In this document: positions 46,337-55,561 of the stretch, one piece after another
How positions within the stretch are numbered: the stretch's first letter is position 1
Layout: each line of letters opens with the position of its first letter
DNA from: Anaerolineae bacterium
Lineage (GTDB): Bacteria; Chloroflexota; Anaerolineae; Aggregatilineales; Phototrophicaceae
Reading direction: 5' to 3'
DNA length: 64,000 bases
Assembly (NCBI GenBank): GCA_017303635.1
Contig: JAFLCG010000004.1
Location: 390,149-454,148, forward strand
Translations under genes and position numbers: made by a program
The notes under the pieces: generated by a model
Told to the model about the DNA's origin: nothing
Seen by the model: the letters and a program-made list of their open reading frames with translations, nothing else
Database searches by the model: none

Positions 46337-49300
46337 ATGGACATCATTATGAACCTGACTGGACGCACCATCCACAACTACCGGTTTCAGGAACGGCTCT
46401 CGGCGGACGTCGGCATGGCCCAGGTCTACCGGGCAACGTCGCTGGAGAACAACGCAGCCGATGCCGATGTCGCCATCAAGGTCATTCATCAGCAGCCGCT
46501 CTACACCCAGCAACCGGGCGTCTACGCCCAGATGCTCCGCGAAGCCCGCATCCTCACCAATCTGCGCGGTATCCCCCACATTGTCGATCTCTATGCCGTG
46601 CTGCCGCCCTTCGAAGAGCTGGAATGCGTCTTCATGGTCATGCCGCTCATGAAGGACGGCACGCTCCGTGAGCGCATGAACGGCACCCCGATCCCCATCA
46701 AGACGGCGCTGGAGTGGATGCGGCAGATCGTCTCCGGGTTGGCGTATGCCCATGCCAAAGGGATTGTCCACCGGGACATCAAGCCCTCCAACCTGCTGCT
46801 GACCGCCAACGGGGAGATCAAGGTCAGCGACTTTGGGATCGCCAAAGTGATGGCTGGCACCGAGGCTACCCTGAGCGGCTCAATGACCCTGGAGTATGCC
46901 GCGCCGGAGCAATGGCAGAACATCGCCGACCCCCGCACCGATTTGTTCTCGCTGACGGTGGTGCTGTTCGAGATGCTCACCGGGCAGCATCCATTCGTTG
47001 ACCCACAAACCAAGCGATACCTCCGCCCGGATACCATGCCCTTCCCCTCCATCCTGCCGCTGCTGCCGACGGTGGGGGCCGAACTGGATGCCGTCCTCCT
47101 GCGAGCCGCCGCCCTGTCACCAGAAGACCGCTACTCGAACCTGACCGACTTCATGAACGCGCTGGAGTCCGCGCTGACCAGCTACACCCTGGACGGCGTG
47201 ACGCGCATCGGTAATGATCTGAATATCCCGCTGGAAGCCAGCAATCCATTCAAGGGGTTGAAAGCCTTTGATGACAAGGACGCCGCCTTGTTCTTCGGGC
47301 GGGAGGCCTTCGCCCAGGAATTGATCGAACGGCTGAAGCAGGACGGGATTGCCGGGCGCTTCCTGGCGGTGGTCGGGCCATCTGGCGCGGGCAAGTCGAG
47401 CGTGGTGCGGGCAGGCTTGATCCCGGCGCTGAAGGGCGGCGCATTGCACAGCAGCGCCCGCTGGCGGATCGCCATGCTCAAGCCCGGCGATAGTCCCCTG
47501 AAAGAACTGCACGGCGCACTGCGAGCCAGCCAGCCGCGCATCCCCGACAATTTCATGAAAGACCTGGAAAGTGCCGATGGGCTGGCCCATGCCCTGCGCT
47601 GGCTGCTGCCTGCCGATGACCCCGGCATCGAGCAACTGGTGGTAATCGACCAGGCGGAGGAACTCTTCAGCCTGACGACCAACCGGGATGAGCGCCAGCA
47701 CTTCCTGGACATCCTCATCCGTGCGGTGAGCGAAACCAACAGCCGCTTGCGGGTGATCCTCACCCTGCGGGCGGACTTCATGGATCGTCCGCTGCTGCAC
47801 CCAGAACTGGCGGAACTCCTCCGCAAGTTCACAGCCTTCGTCGTCCCGTTGAAGCAGGCGGAACTACGCGCGGTCATCACCCAACCGCTGGCGAAAACCG
47901 GAGCCAGCTTCGACCCCGGTCTAGTCGAGGTCATCATGGCCCAGGTGGAAGACCAATCCGGTGCGCTGCCCCTGCTCCAGCACACCCTGGCGGAACTTTA
48001 TGACCGGGATGGGCAGCGGGGCCGCCGCCTGACCCGTAAAACCTACGAGGCGATGGGCGGGGTGATCGGATCGCTGGGCCAGAGCGCCGAACGCATCTTC
48101 CAGGAATTGGATGCCCCCCAGCAGGCTGCCGCCCGGCAGCTCTTCCTGCGGCTGATCGCGGTGGGCGATGATGTGGAGGATACCCGCCGCCGCGCCCCCC
48201 AGCGCGAGGTGCTGGAGGTGGCTTCACAAACCGTCCTGGATCGCTTCGCCCAGCACCGGCTGCTGACGCTGGATCGAGACCGGGTGAACCGGGAAGCGAC
48301 CGTTGAACTGGGGCATGAGGCATTGCTGAATGCCTGGGAACGCCTGCAAACCTGGCGTGACGAAACCCGCGAGGATCGGCTCATCGCCCGCCGCCTGACG
48401 CAGATGGTGGAGGAGTGGGCGCGCAACAAACACCACCCGGATTACCTGCTGTTTGGTAGCCGCCTCCAGGAGTACGAAACCTGGCAGTCCGCCAATACCA
48501 TCCAACTGACGCCGCAGGAATCCCAATTCCTGAAGCAGAGCCGCGCCGAGCAGGACAAACAACTTAAGCGCACGCGACGGACACGCTGGATTTCGCGTGC
48601 AGCCGCAATTGGCTTCTTGGTAGTAGTTAGTGGTTTCGGCATTTCCAATGTCCAGCAGCGCACCGAGATTGGGCAACAGCAAGCTACATTGGTCGTACAG
48701 GAACAGGAGCTTGCTGCCCGATTAAGACAAGTTCGTGCAGGAGAGTTGACCATCGCCGCGAACAATGCACAAGATTATACAGAAACCGCTGCCCTCCTGG
48801 CTGTGTGTGCGTTGGAGATGCGCTACTCACCCGAGGCGGACGCAGCGTTGGTGCGGGCGGTGGATGGACTGTACACCGAAAAGCGGCTGGTGGGGTATCG
48901 AAATCTTCTCCCAACTGCTTTTAATCCGATACCCTCTATTGGCGAGATGGAGTTGCTAAACGATCAGCGTTTTGTATCTCTTTCGCAAGATGGCACGCTA
49001 CGCTTATGGAGCCGCGAAGGAGATTGGATCCGTGATCTGACAGGGATGAGTGGAAATGTCAGTGCCTTCCACTTACTTCCCGATAACCGAATCATCATCG
49101 GCGAAGCCAACGGTACACTCGGCATCTGGAACCTTGAGGGCACGCTGCTGCAAAACCTGATGGGTCATTCAGATAGCATTCGCAACATTGAGCTTGCCAC
49201 AGATGGCACAATTGTCACCTCATCAAACGATAACACTGTGAGGTGGTGGTCGATGAATGCTGATCAAGTGTACGGTGAGGTGCATAGTGAGAATTTTAAC

Positions 49301-50590
49301 AGCAATGGTTACAGCGTCACAGTTATGAGCGATAACCACGTCGTTGTTCCGCAGGGGAGTAACTTCACACAAGTTTTCGACACCAGCGGTGTACTTCAGT
49401 TCACTGTTCCAAAGCGTTTCATCTCTGAAGTGGAAGACGGCATCTTCTATGCTGAAGATCAGGCCATATCCGGCATAGGGTATCTTTATGGTCGCGATGG
49501 CACAATCATCACATCTATACGAGATGTAAGGATGTACAAATTTTTACCAACTGGACGCTTCCTTGTGATGGTTGGGAATGATCTGAGAAGTACAGACAAT
49601 CTGATTAGGTTGTATCAGTCCGACGGCGACCTAATCGCAGAATTGGCACTAAGTAATGTAAATGTGGATTATCCGACAATTGGAGCGTTAGAGCTACCCG
49701 ATGGGCGTATGTTGTTGTGGCGCGACAAAACGATGGGCATTTGGGATTTGACAACTGGAAGCTGGAGTGTACTGAACGGACATACGAATGGCTCGGTTTT
49801 TGGCGCGATCCCACTGGAGGATGGACGTATCCTGACTTGGAACGGATGGCCCAGTCCCATATCAGGCGAAATGATCATCTGGAGCGCGAACTTTCAACGG
49901 TTGTATACGTTAACAGGACATTCAGACGCTGTATTAGGCGCAGTAGAGATAGAAAATGGACATATTTTGTCACGTAGCAAAGACGGTACTGTCCGAATCT
50001 GGAACCTCACGCAAAATGAACGGCGTTTCCAGCAGACATCACTCAGTGGACTTGTGATCCTCGCCGAAAACCGCAGACTGACGCGGGGCGGGAATAAGTT
50101 GTTTATTCGAAGTGCGACTGGGGAAATTTTGCATACCCTCAGCGGGCATACCTCCTATGTTAGTGGGGTAATGGAGTTAGCGGACGGGCGCATCCTGTCT
50201 TGGGGTCATGATAACACACTGCGGTTGTGGAGCAGCACAGGTGAAGCACTACATGTTCTGAGCGGGCATACCAGCAGGGTTAATAGTGCAATACTGCTGA
50301 CAGACGGGCGCATCCTGTCGTGGAGCAGCGATGGCACCTTGCGGTTGTGGAGCAGCGATGGCGAATCACTGCGCGTCCTTAGCGGGCATACATCAGGAGT
50401 TGGTGGTGTGCAACTCCTAGCGGATGGGCGCATCCTATCGTGGAGCGGCGATGGCACCCTCCGCACCTGGGATGTGGACTACCGCGACTTCATCGAATAC
50501 GCCTGGACGCGTATCTTCCGTGATTTCACCTCGGAGGAGCGTCAGCGGTTCGGGCTGGCGGCGGGCGAGTGCCCGTATCGCGGTCAGTAG
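46337..50590 (+). CDS. Ser/Thr kinase - STAND ATPase - WD40 protein
   Basis: 1417 aa; ATG 46349 is an alternative start. Kinase at about 10-275 with VAIK (K48), HRDIKPSN (D147) and DFG (165-167), all intact. A STAND ATPase follows (NPFKGLKAFDDKDAALFFGR start, P-loop GPSGAGKS at 347-354, Walker B LVVIDQAEELF). One transmembrane segment lies near 751-770 (AAAIGFLVVVSGFGI), then about seven or more WD40-like repeats (870-1390), the last three nearly regular (LSGHTS...LxDGRILSWSxDGTLRLWSS). The propeller is a sensor; oligomerisation of the STAND part likely controls the kinase. Possibly a stress or conflict sensor, by analogy. Confidence 0.88.
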   Translation: MDIIMNLTGRTIHNYRFQERLSADVGMAQVYRATSLENNAADADVAIKVIHQQPLYTQQPGVYAQMLREARILTNLRGIPHIVDLYAVLPPFEELECVFMVMPLMKDGTLRERMNGTPIPIKTALEWMRQIVSGLAYAHAKGIVHRDIKPSNLLLTANGEIKVSDFGIAKVMAGTEATLSGSMTLEYAAPEQWQNIADPRTDLFSLTVVLFEMLTGQHPFVDPQTKRYLRPDTMPFPSILPLLPTVGAELDAVLLRAAALSPEDRYSNLTDFMNALESALTSYTLDGVTRIGNDLNIPLEASNPFKGLKAFDDKDAALFFGREAFAQELIERLKQDGIAGRFLAVVGPSGAGKSSVVRAGLIPALKGGALHSSARWRIAMLKPGDSPLKELHGALRASQPRIPDNFMKDLESADGLAHALRWLLPADDPGIEQLVVIDQAEELFSLTTNRDERQHFLDILIRAVSETNSRLRVILTLRADFMDRPLLHPELAELLRKFTAFVVPLKQAELRAVITQPLAKTGASFDPGLVEVIMAQVEDQSGALPLLQHTLAELYDRDGQRGRRLTRKTYEAMGGVIGSLGQSAERIFQELDAPQQAAARQLFLRLIAVGDDVEDTRRRAPQREVLEVASQTVLDRFAQHRLLTLDRDRVNREATVELGHEALLNAWERLQTWRDETREDRLIARRLTQMVEEWARNKHHPDYLLFGSRLQEYETWQSANTIQLTPQESQFLKQSRAEQDKQLKRTRRTRWISRAAAIGFLVVVSGFGISNVQQRTEIGQQQATLVVQEQELAARLRQVRAGELTIAANNAQDYTETAALLAVCALEMRYSPEADAALVRAVDGLYTEKRLVGYRNLLPTAFNPIPSIGEMELLNDQRFVSLSQDGTLRLWSREGDWIRDLTGMSGNVSAFHLLPDNRIIIGEANGTLGIWNLEGTLLQNLMGHSDSIRNIELATDGTIVTSSNDNTVRWWSMNADQVYGEVHSENFNSNGYSVTVMSDNHVVVPQGSNFTQVFDTSGVLQFTVPKRFISEVEDGIFYAEDQAISGIGYLYGRDGTIITSIRDVRMYKFLPTGRFLVMVGNDLRSTDNLIRLYQSDGDLIAELALSNVNVDYPTIGALELPDGRMLLWRDKTMGIWDLTTGSWSVLNGHTNGSVFGAIPLEDGRILTWNGWPSPISGEMIIWSANFQRLYTLTGHSDAVLGAVEIENGHILSRSKDGTVRIWNLTQNERRFQQTSLSGLVILAENRRLTRGGNKLFIRSATGEILHTLSGHTSYVSGVMELADGRILSWGHDNTLRLWSSTGEALHVLSGHTSRVNSAILLTDGRILSWSSDGTLRLWSSDGESLRVLSGHTSGVGGVQLLADGRILSWSGDGTLRTWDVDYRDFIEYAWTRIFRDFTSEERQRFGLAAGECPYRGQ

Positions 50591-50618
50591 GGTGTGATAC
50601 GGTCGCTGAGGCAGGCAG

Positions 50619-50647
50619 CCACCCTCATCTAGCGTAGATAAGGGTGG
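50619..50647 (+). terminator. hairpin terminator after the kinase-STAND gene
   Basis: Stem CCACCCT (50619-50625) with AGGGTGG (50641-50647), and a nested ATCTA-GCG-TAGAT, followed by TTT. It begins 28 nt after the stop codon. Confidence 0.6.
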
Positions 50648-50663
50648 TTTGCTCTGTGCGCGG

Positions 50664-50798
50664 CTACGCCCGTTTTGCAATCTGCCCCACCCGCGTCCAG
50701 TGGATGCCCAGCAGGGTGCCAATGGTGCGGTAGCTCATACCCTGCTCAATCAGAGCAAGGATGTCGGCGCGAAGCTGTTCCTTATCGGAATTGCGTAG
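50664..50798 (-). pseudogene. 5'-truncated HTH gene fragment at the mobile-element border
   Basis: The last 44 codons of a frame read SDKEQLRADILALIEQGMSY, then RTIGTLLGIHWTRVGQIAKRA (split here), a clear helix-turn-helix. Upstream the frame continues only through the 3' end of the recombinase gene in another frame, without a credible start. I read it as a gene whose 5' part was separated by integration of the element to its right. Confidence 0.5.
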
Positions 50799-50847
50799 AT
50801 TGCTTTCAGTGGATGGTGGAGCCGGGATGGCGAAGCGGAGTATATGC

Positions 50848-52536
50848 CTAGTTAACGGAACTGAGACCCTCAGGTCCACAAGCGGAGATGTGAGTCGAAC
50901 AGGAGCCACCCATCATCAGGGTGGTTTTTGTTTGTGTAGTCACCAATCCATATTGCCGATTCACCGCACCTACAATGGTCGAAAGATAGGTGAAAGGCGG
51001 CATCAATTCCAAACTTAATACATTCCCCTCTGCGTCAACGATAACCTTCTCGAGAACCTCTGCAAGCAACGCCTTTTGTTGAACGAACGATGCTTCCTTG
51101 AATAATACACCAATTCGCACAATGATGTTCAGCGCGTCGTCGAGATGTTCAATATGAACGTTGGCAGAATTTGACAGATTTTCCAGGTTGTCGCGTAGTG
51201 TTCGTCGACGATCTTGCCATTCTGTCCACATTGCATCCCAAACTGATTCGCTAATCTTGCCTGCCGAAAAGAGTCGTAGTGCACGCCCTTCCTCTTCGTC
51301 AATCTCCTTTAGAGATGACTGGATTTGTTGTTTATCACTGGGGCGCAAACGTCCAAGGTTTTCAGCAATTTCTCTCGAATATGCGTCGCGTATAACCGGC
51401 AATAGACGATCATCAACCTGGATACCTGTAAGTAAATCACAGATTTGTGAATGGACCACCTCACATGGGATGTTGATATTGCTACCCGTTACCCTGTAGT
51501 GTGGATTGCCCCCATGTTTGCGATCAGGATTTGATGTTGAACAAGTCAACTTGATTAGGTTTGGAGTGTTTTGTCGGAGGTAGATTTTTCCTGACAAAAG
51601 ATAATTGTGACGTCGCTTTGGGATTCGTTTCTGGCTACGTTGTGCCAGGATCGCCAAACCTGCTTCGAATTCTTCAGTTGTAACCACCGGTTGCCAGTTA
51701 CCTTTAACTGTTTTTGGCGCGATACCAAATTTGTCACTGACGACCCAACCCGCATAGAACCAGTTATGGAAGCGTTTAGAAAGTGTATTGATGGAGTGTT
51801 TGCGACGACCGTTTCGGGTTTCAACAAATGGGCGACCGGAGCGAAAACGATGTCCACGATTGTGTAGTATGTCGCATATCTCAGCCAGGGTGTAGCGATC
51901 TTCCAACAACAGATCCCATGCTTCACGCCATACCTTAAATTGATCCGGGTCAGGCTCAACCCAGTGTTTGTGCCGACCATTGCTGAATTTGTCATCGCGA
52001 GTAGTGCGCTCTTCTTTATTGACATAACCATCGGGGGCGAGCGTTGCACAACCTCCTTCACGCATCTTTGCCAGCAATCCACCCTTTATTCTTGCTCCCA
52101 TCAGTAATGACTCACGGCGAGCGAGGGTGAATGAAAGTGTAACCAAAATGCGATCATCAGGGTCAATCGGATCTAGTTCGGGCTGGTTGGCAAAGCGAAC
52201 CGCTACACCCAGTTCGTGAAGTTCATCAATAGCACGAAGTGCTTCCGTGTCATTGCGACCAAAACGATCTGGTCGTTCCACTGCGACGTGTGAGAAGCGT
52301 CCGAGCCGAGCATCTGCGAGCATTCGCTGATAGTCTTTGCGGTCTGGGTTCTTGCCAGACTCCAGGTCAACATATTCGTCGATAATCGGATGATTAAATT
52401 TGCCAAGCAGATTGGATTCGATAGTGAATCGCTGCCGATCCCGTGAGAGTTTAGGGTTTTGTGCTTCTTCGCTGCTCGTACGGAAGTACAGCGCCCAGCC
52501 AGATTGTGGTGTCAAACGCGAATTGCGACGAGCCAT
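50848..52536 (-). CDS. large serine recombinase (integrase)
   Basis: 562 aa. N-terminal resolvase domain: YFRTSSEEAQNPKLSRDRQR with the catalytic Ser at 21/22, YVDLESGKNPDRKDYQRML, ERPDRFGRND. Next, the Recombinase domain (GYVNKEERT ... TLAEICDILHNRGHRFRSGRPF), a zinc-ribbon region with few of the usual cysteines, and a coiled coil (about 430-490) typical of large serine integrases. The C-terminal tail STHISACGPEGLSSVN looks non-conserved and may read into the attachment site. It probably integrates and excises the element on its right. Confidence 0.9.
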   Translation of the reverse strand: MARRNSRLTPQSGWALYFRTSSEEAQNPKLSRDRQRFTIESNLLGKFNHPIIDEYVDLESGKNPDRKDYQRMLADARLGRFSHVAVERPDRFGRNDTEALRAIDELHELGVAVRFANQPELDPIDPDDRILVTLSFTLARRESLLMGARIKGGLLAKMREGGCATLAPDGYVNKEERTTRDDKFSNGRHKHWVEPDPDQFKVWREAWDLLLEDRYTLAEICDILHNRGHRFRSGRPFVETRNGRRKHSINTLSKRFHNWFYAGWVVSDKFGIAPKTVKGNWQPVVTTEEFEAGLAILAQRSQKRIPKRRHNYLLSGKIYLRQNTPNLIKLTCSTSNPDRKHGGNPHYRVTGSNINIPCEVVHSQICDLLTGIQVDDRLLPVIRDAYSREIAENLGRLRPSDKQQIQSSLKEIDEEEGRALRLFSAGKISESVWDAMWTEWQDRRRTLRDNLENLSNSANVHIEHLDDALNIIVRIGVLFKEASFVQQKALLAEVLEKVIVDAEGNVLSLELMPPFTYLSTIVGAVNRQYGLVTTQTKTTLMMGGSCSTHISACGPEGLSSVN

Positions 52537-52583
52537 AGAGATTTCTCACGGAAGCAGACCAATTAGGTAGAGATACGATACCG

Positions 52584-52739
52584 TCAATCTGAGTGTTTGT
52601 GTTTTTGAGTCGGATTTTTCTCAACCTGATCTATTGGTAGTTGCGCAGGAGCCGTTTGCACTGTTGCCAATAGTTTAGCCACTCGGAGCAATCGCTTGAC
52701 CATGGTCTCGGGTGACTCAGGTCGTGTGGGTTTAGTCAT
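52584..52739 (-). CDS. 51-aa basic protein overlapping the primase gene
   Basis: ATG 52739 lies within the last codons of the primase gene (8-nt overlap). The product is short and charged, with a helical core (TMVKRLLRVAKLLATVQTA) and a Lys/His-rich end. Overlap suggests coupled translation; function unknown. It ends 47 nt before the recombinase start. Confidence 0.45.
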   Translation of the reverse strand: MTKPTRPESPETMVKRLLRVAKLLATVQTAPAQLPIDQVEKNPTQKHKHSD

Positions 52740-53727
52740 GGGTATTCACTGCCTGTTGACCATGAATGACTTCTTCAACCCACGCATATAGATCTCCGCC
52801 CTGAAGATAGAAGTCCGTGATGTCGTTGCCCATGGGTAACGACAGCCTTTGTGCGTGCGGGAGCATGGATCCAAGATAGGTCGCACCGCGCTGACCTGCC
52901 TCGTCCGAGTCGTAGGCGATGAAAAGCTGCTCTATCGCCAGGAGATGGGGCAACCATCGGGGTGTGAGACGAGCTGAAGCACTGCCCAGCGTGACGGCAG
53001 TCAATCGGTCTCCCGCTTCCTGTTGAAGCAGGAGCGCATCAAACTCGCCTTCGCATAACACCACCCCACTCGACTCGGTCAGCGCATCGGCGTTGTAGAG
53101 ACCACCTCCCTTGCCACCGGTGATATGAGCATACTTGACCTCACCCGCTGCCCGGCGGACTTTCACTGACCAGAGCTTGTCCTCATCCAACCAGGGCAGG
53201 GTGATACCACAGGGAACCCGCAAGCCATGCAGATCGCGGAAGGCACGGAAGTCGCCTGGCACATAACCCAGGCGCGCATCCCGGATGGTACGGGTGGTCA
53301 GACCACGATCCATCAGGTACTCCAATGCACCCGCTCCTTCGAGCGACCAGAGGGTCTCTTCAGCTTCGGTGATGACGGCTAACGCCCGCTCTTGCCACTC
53401 TGACGGCGGCGGACCCGCTTGCCGGGTATCCATTAAGCTGCCAGACAATCGGCTTACCGCTTGAGGGGTGTCCAACGTATTGAGAGCATCACCAAAGCTC
53501 AGATGGCGGTAGCGGATGAGCCAGTCGAGGGCATCACCCCGCTCATGGCAGCGACCAAAACACTGGTAGCCATCGGCCCACGCCACCAGACTGAAGCCCT
53601 TTTGTTCATGATGAAAGGGACACTTCCAGTGCCAGGCGCGACCCTGATGGAGCGGTGCCGGGCCGAGGTCCTGTTCAATCAGCAGACGGACATCCGAACG
53701 TGCCTTGAGTGCGCGCAGATCACGCAT
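52732..53727 (-). CDS. DnaG-like primase with CHC2 zinc finger and Toprim domain
   Basis: 331 aa, much shorter than chromosomal DnaG (about 600 aa). CHC2-type zinc site: C36, H39/H40, C56, C60. Toprim catalytic residues: E226 in LCEGEFDALLL and the D273-S-D275 pair in AYDSDEAG. There is no DnaB-binding C-terminal domain. Such compact primases are carried by plasmids, phages and conjugative elements to prime the transferred strand or element replication. It lies between two tiny overlapping ORFs in one minus-strand unit with the recombinase. Confidence 0.88.
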   Translation of the reverse strand: MRDLRALKARSDVRLLIEQDLGPAPLHQGRAWHWKCPFHHEQKGFSLVAWADGYQCFGRCHERGDALDWLIRYRHLSFGDALNTLDTPQAVSRLSGSLMDTRQAGPPPSEWQERALAVITEAEETLWSLEGAGALEYLMDRGLTTRTIRDARLGYVPGDFRAFRDLHGLRVPCGITLPWLDEDKLWSVKVRRAAGEVKYAHITGGKGGGLYNADALTESSGVVLCEGEFDALLLQQEAGDRLTAVTLGSASARLTPRWLPHLLAIEQLFIAYDSDEAGQRGATYLGSMLPHAQRLSLPMGNDITDFYLQGGDLYAWVEEVIHGQQAVNTHD

Positions 53728-53815
53728 GACGCACCTTCTGCATCCTGTGGAACTGCTGAAGGCGCACCTGAACCTGTCTGAAGTAGAAGCAGCGGCTTGG
53801 ATAGGGTGCCAGCAT
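53720..53815 (-). CDS. 31-aa ORF overlapping the primase start
   Basis: ATG 53815 is preceded by GAGGAG with 8-nt spacing; the frame ends 8 nt inside the primase gene (ATG at 53727). The product is Arg/aromatic-rich (PSRCFYFRQVQVRLQQF). Longer in-frame starts exist at 53830 and 53932. It could be a leader peptide that couples primase translation. Confidence 0.4.
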   Translation of the reverse strand: MLAPYPSRCFYFRQVQVRLQQFHRMQKVRHA

Positions 53816-54002
53816 GGTTGAACTCCTCATGGCGAATAACTTCCTGAGAAGCTCAAGGTAGTCGAAAGCACCGGGATCTGTCAGGCGATTCCGTGCCAAT
53901 CCCTGATCCTCAGCGTGCCAACTTGATGGCACACTTGTGACAGCCTCCCGTCAATCGAACAGCCCGTTAATATTCTGAAACGAAGTCCTAACCGCAGCTG
54001 AA

Positions 54003-54030
54003 TTGATTCGTTTGATTCCTGTCATATAAT
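54003..54030 (+). promoter_or_regulatory. promoter for the response-regulator / secretion genes
   Basis: TTGATT (54003-54008), 16-nt spacer, TATAAT (54025-54030), 53 nt before the start of the first regulator gene. It lies in the 267-nt gap between divergent units (53816-54082), which otherwise shows no gene. Confidence 0.5.
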
Positions 54031-54082
54031 CAAGCTCCTTACGAACATCCATTCTATATCCTGGAAAGGAACTCGTCCCATC

Positions 54083-54712
54083 ATGGCGCGTTCTTGCCTG
54101 CCTTTCATCACCGCCAGCGCCGTCGTCTTCAAAGGGGTACAAGGTTTATTGAGCGAAAGCATGAATGATCTGGCTCTGGTCCACTATGAGACACTGGCGA
54201 CTTTCGAGCGGGACCTGACCACCGCCTCAAGCGCCGCAGGACTGGTGATCCTGCATGACGAACGCCTGGCCCGCGATGCCATCCCGGACACCGTTTGCCG
54301 TCTGAAAGCGCAGTACCCGGCAATGCGGCTGGTGGTGCTAACAGAATGGGAAAGTGGCTGGTTCATCCGAAGGCTGGTCAGCGCCGGTGCTGCCGGGGTG
54401 GTGCGCTGGTCGGAACTGGAGACCAGTCTGGTGGACATCCTGGACTGGTCGCGGCGGCAGGTGCTGGGATTGTCACCCACCTCGGTCCAGATGATGATCG
54501 ATATTGAAGCGGCCACCAACCAGATGGGCGATCTCGACTGGCGGGTACTCGCGTTGTTGGCCGCGGGGTACAGCCGTGACCAGATCGAGCTCGCCGTCTC
54601 GATATCCCGGCGGCAGGTCTATCGAATTCTGGAGAAGCTGCGCTCCATCCTCCAGGTCACCCATCAGCAGCAGATCGTACCGGCTGCCCGCACCCTCGGT
54701 CTGCTCGAATAA
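54083..54712 (+). CDS. LuxR-type regulator with degenerate receiver domain
   Basis: 209 aa, GGAAAGGA ribosome-binding site. N-terminal 120 residues resemble a response-regulator receiver (LVILHDERL in the beta-3 position, LTEWESGWFIRRLVSAGAAGVVRW), but the acidic pair and phospho-Asp are not conserved. C-terminal HTH at about 145-205 (LDWRVLALLAAGYSRDQIEL, then ISRRQVYRILEKLRSIL) is LuxR/NarL-like. It probably regulates the mobile element's genes without phosphorylation. Confidence 0.72.
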   Translation: MARSCLPFITASAVVFKGVQGLLSESMNDLALVHYETLATFERDLTTASSAAGLVILHDERLARDAIPDTVCRLKAQYPAMRLVVLTEWESGWFIRRLVSAGAAGVVRWSELETSLVDILDWSRRQVLGLSPTSVQMMIDIEAATNQMGDLDWRVLALLAAGYSRDQIELAVSISRRQVYRILEKLRSILQVTHQQQIVPAARTLGLLE

Positions 54713-54826
54713 ACCAGTCTGGCACAGCCGTGCCCATCTTCTGGCACGCTTTCACTCCCTGGATCGACCGCTTGTTCATTAACCTGAAACCCACACCAGC
54801 GATCATGGAGGAATGGGTATCAGATC

Positions 54827-55477
54827 ATGAACCAAGTGCCAATTCGGATTGCCCTGGCAGATGACAGCGACCTGATGCTGGCTGGAGCCAAAGCCACACT
54901 GGAAAACGAGCCAGGGTATCAGGTGGTGGGCTGTGCCTCGCTGTTGGCCGATTTGCTGGCCTGTATGGACGCATGGAATCCCCAGGTCGTCATCCTGAGT
55001 GAGTGGCTGTACGACACCGACATCCTGGGGGCGGTCGAACAGATACTGGCGCGACAAGCAGACATCGCCATTCTGGTGCTGGGGGCGCTGACCGACGGTC
55101 TGCTCATTCAGGAACTGCTGACAAAGGGCGTCAAGGGCTACCTGTATCGGGCCGATGCCCTCTGCCCGCACCTGCCGCTGGCCGTCGCCAGCGTCCTGCG
55201 GGGCAAGGTGTTTTTGTCACCCACCGCCAGTGCCGAGTACCTGACCAGCCGTCATTCGCCGGAACCAAAACCCCTGCTGGATAAAACCGCTCTGGCCGTC
55301 CTGAAACGACTGGCGCAAGGACAGACGATCAGTCAGATCGCGCTGGCGCTACATATCCCACGCCGTCAGGTTTACTCCATCCGCGCCCGTCTGCGCCGCC
55401 GCTTTCATGCCGACACCAATGAACACCTCATCAGCCGGGCAGTGGCCGAGGGTTTTGCCTGGCTGCCCAATGGGTAA
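54827..55477 (+). CDS. NarL/LuxR-type response regulator lacking phospho-Asp
   Basis: 216 aa. Receiver start keeps the acidic pair (ALADDSD, D12-D13) but the phospho-acceptor position is Ser58 (VVILSEW instead of VVLLD). HTH at about 148-205 (DKTALAVLKRLAQGQTISQI, then ALHIPRRQVYSIRARLRRRF). The two neighbouring regulators share the unusual RRQVY recognition-helix motif, so they may bind similar sites. Confidence 0.75.
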   Translation: MNQVPIRIALADDSDLMLAGAKATLENEPGYQVVGCASLLADLLACMDAWNPQVVILSEWLYDTDILGAVEQILARQADIAILVLGALTDGLLIQELLTKGVKGYLYRADALCPHLPLAVASVLRGKVFLSPTASAEYLTSRHSPEPKPLLDKTALAVLKRLAQGQTISQIALALHIPRRQVYSIRARLRRRFHADTNEHLISRAVAEGFAWLPNG

Positions 55478-55561
55478 TCTTGCGGCCATCACCTTGAAAT
55501 ATTCCCCGGGTCGCTGCTGCCTGATCTGCTAGGGTGTAACCCAGGAAGCAGGGAGGCGATC

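Noticed and set aside
50800..50900. tRNA-like GTTCGACTC string on the minus strand
   Set aside because: The flanking bases do not form a T stem and no acceptor or anticodon arm could be drawn; it is the recombinase 3' coding end.
54713..54826. sigma-54-like TGGCACG motif before the second response regulator
   Set aside because: The required TTGC at -12 is missing at the correct spacing.
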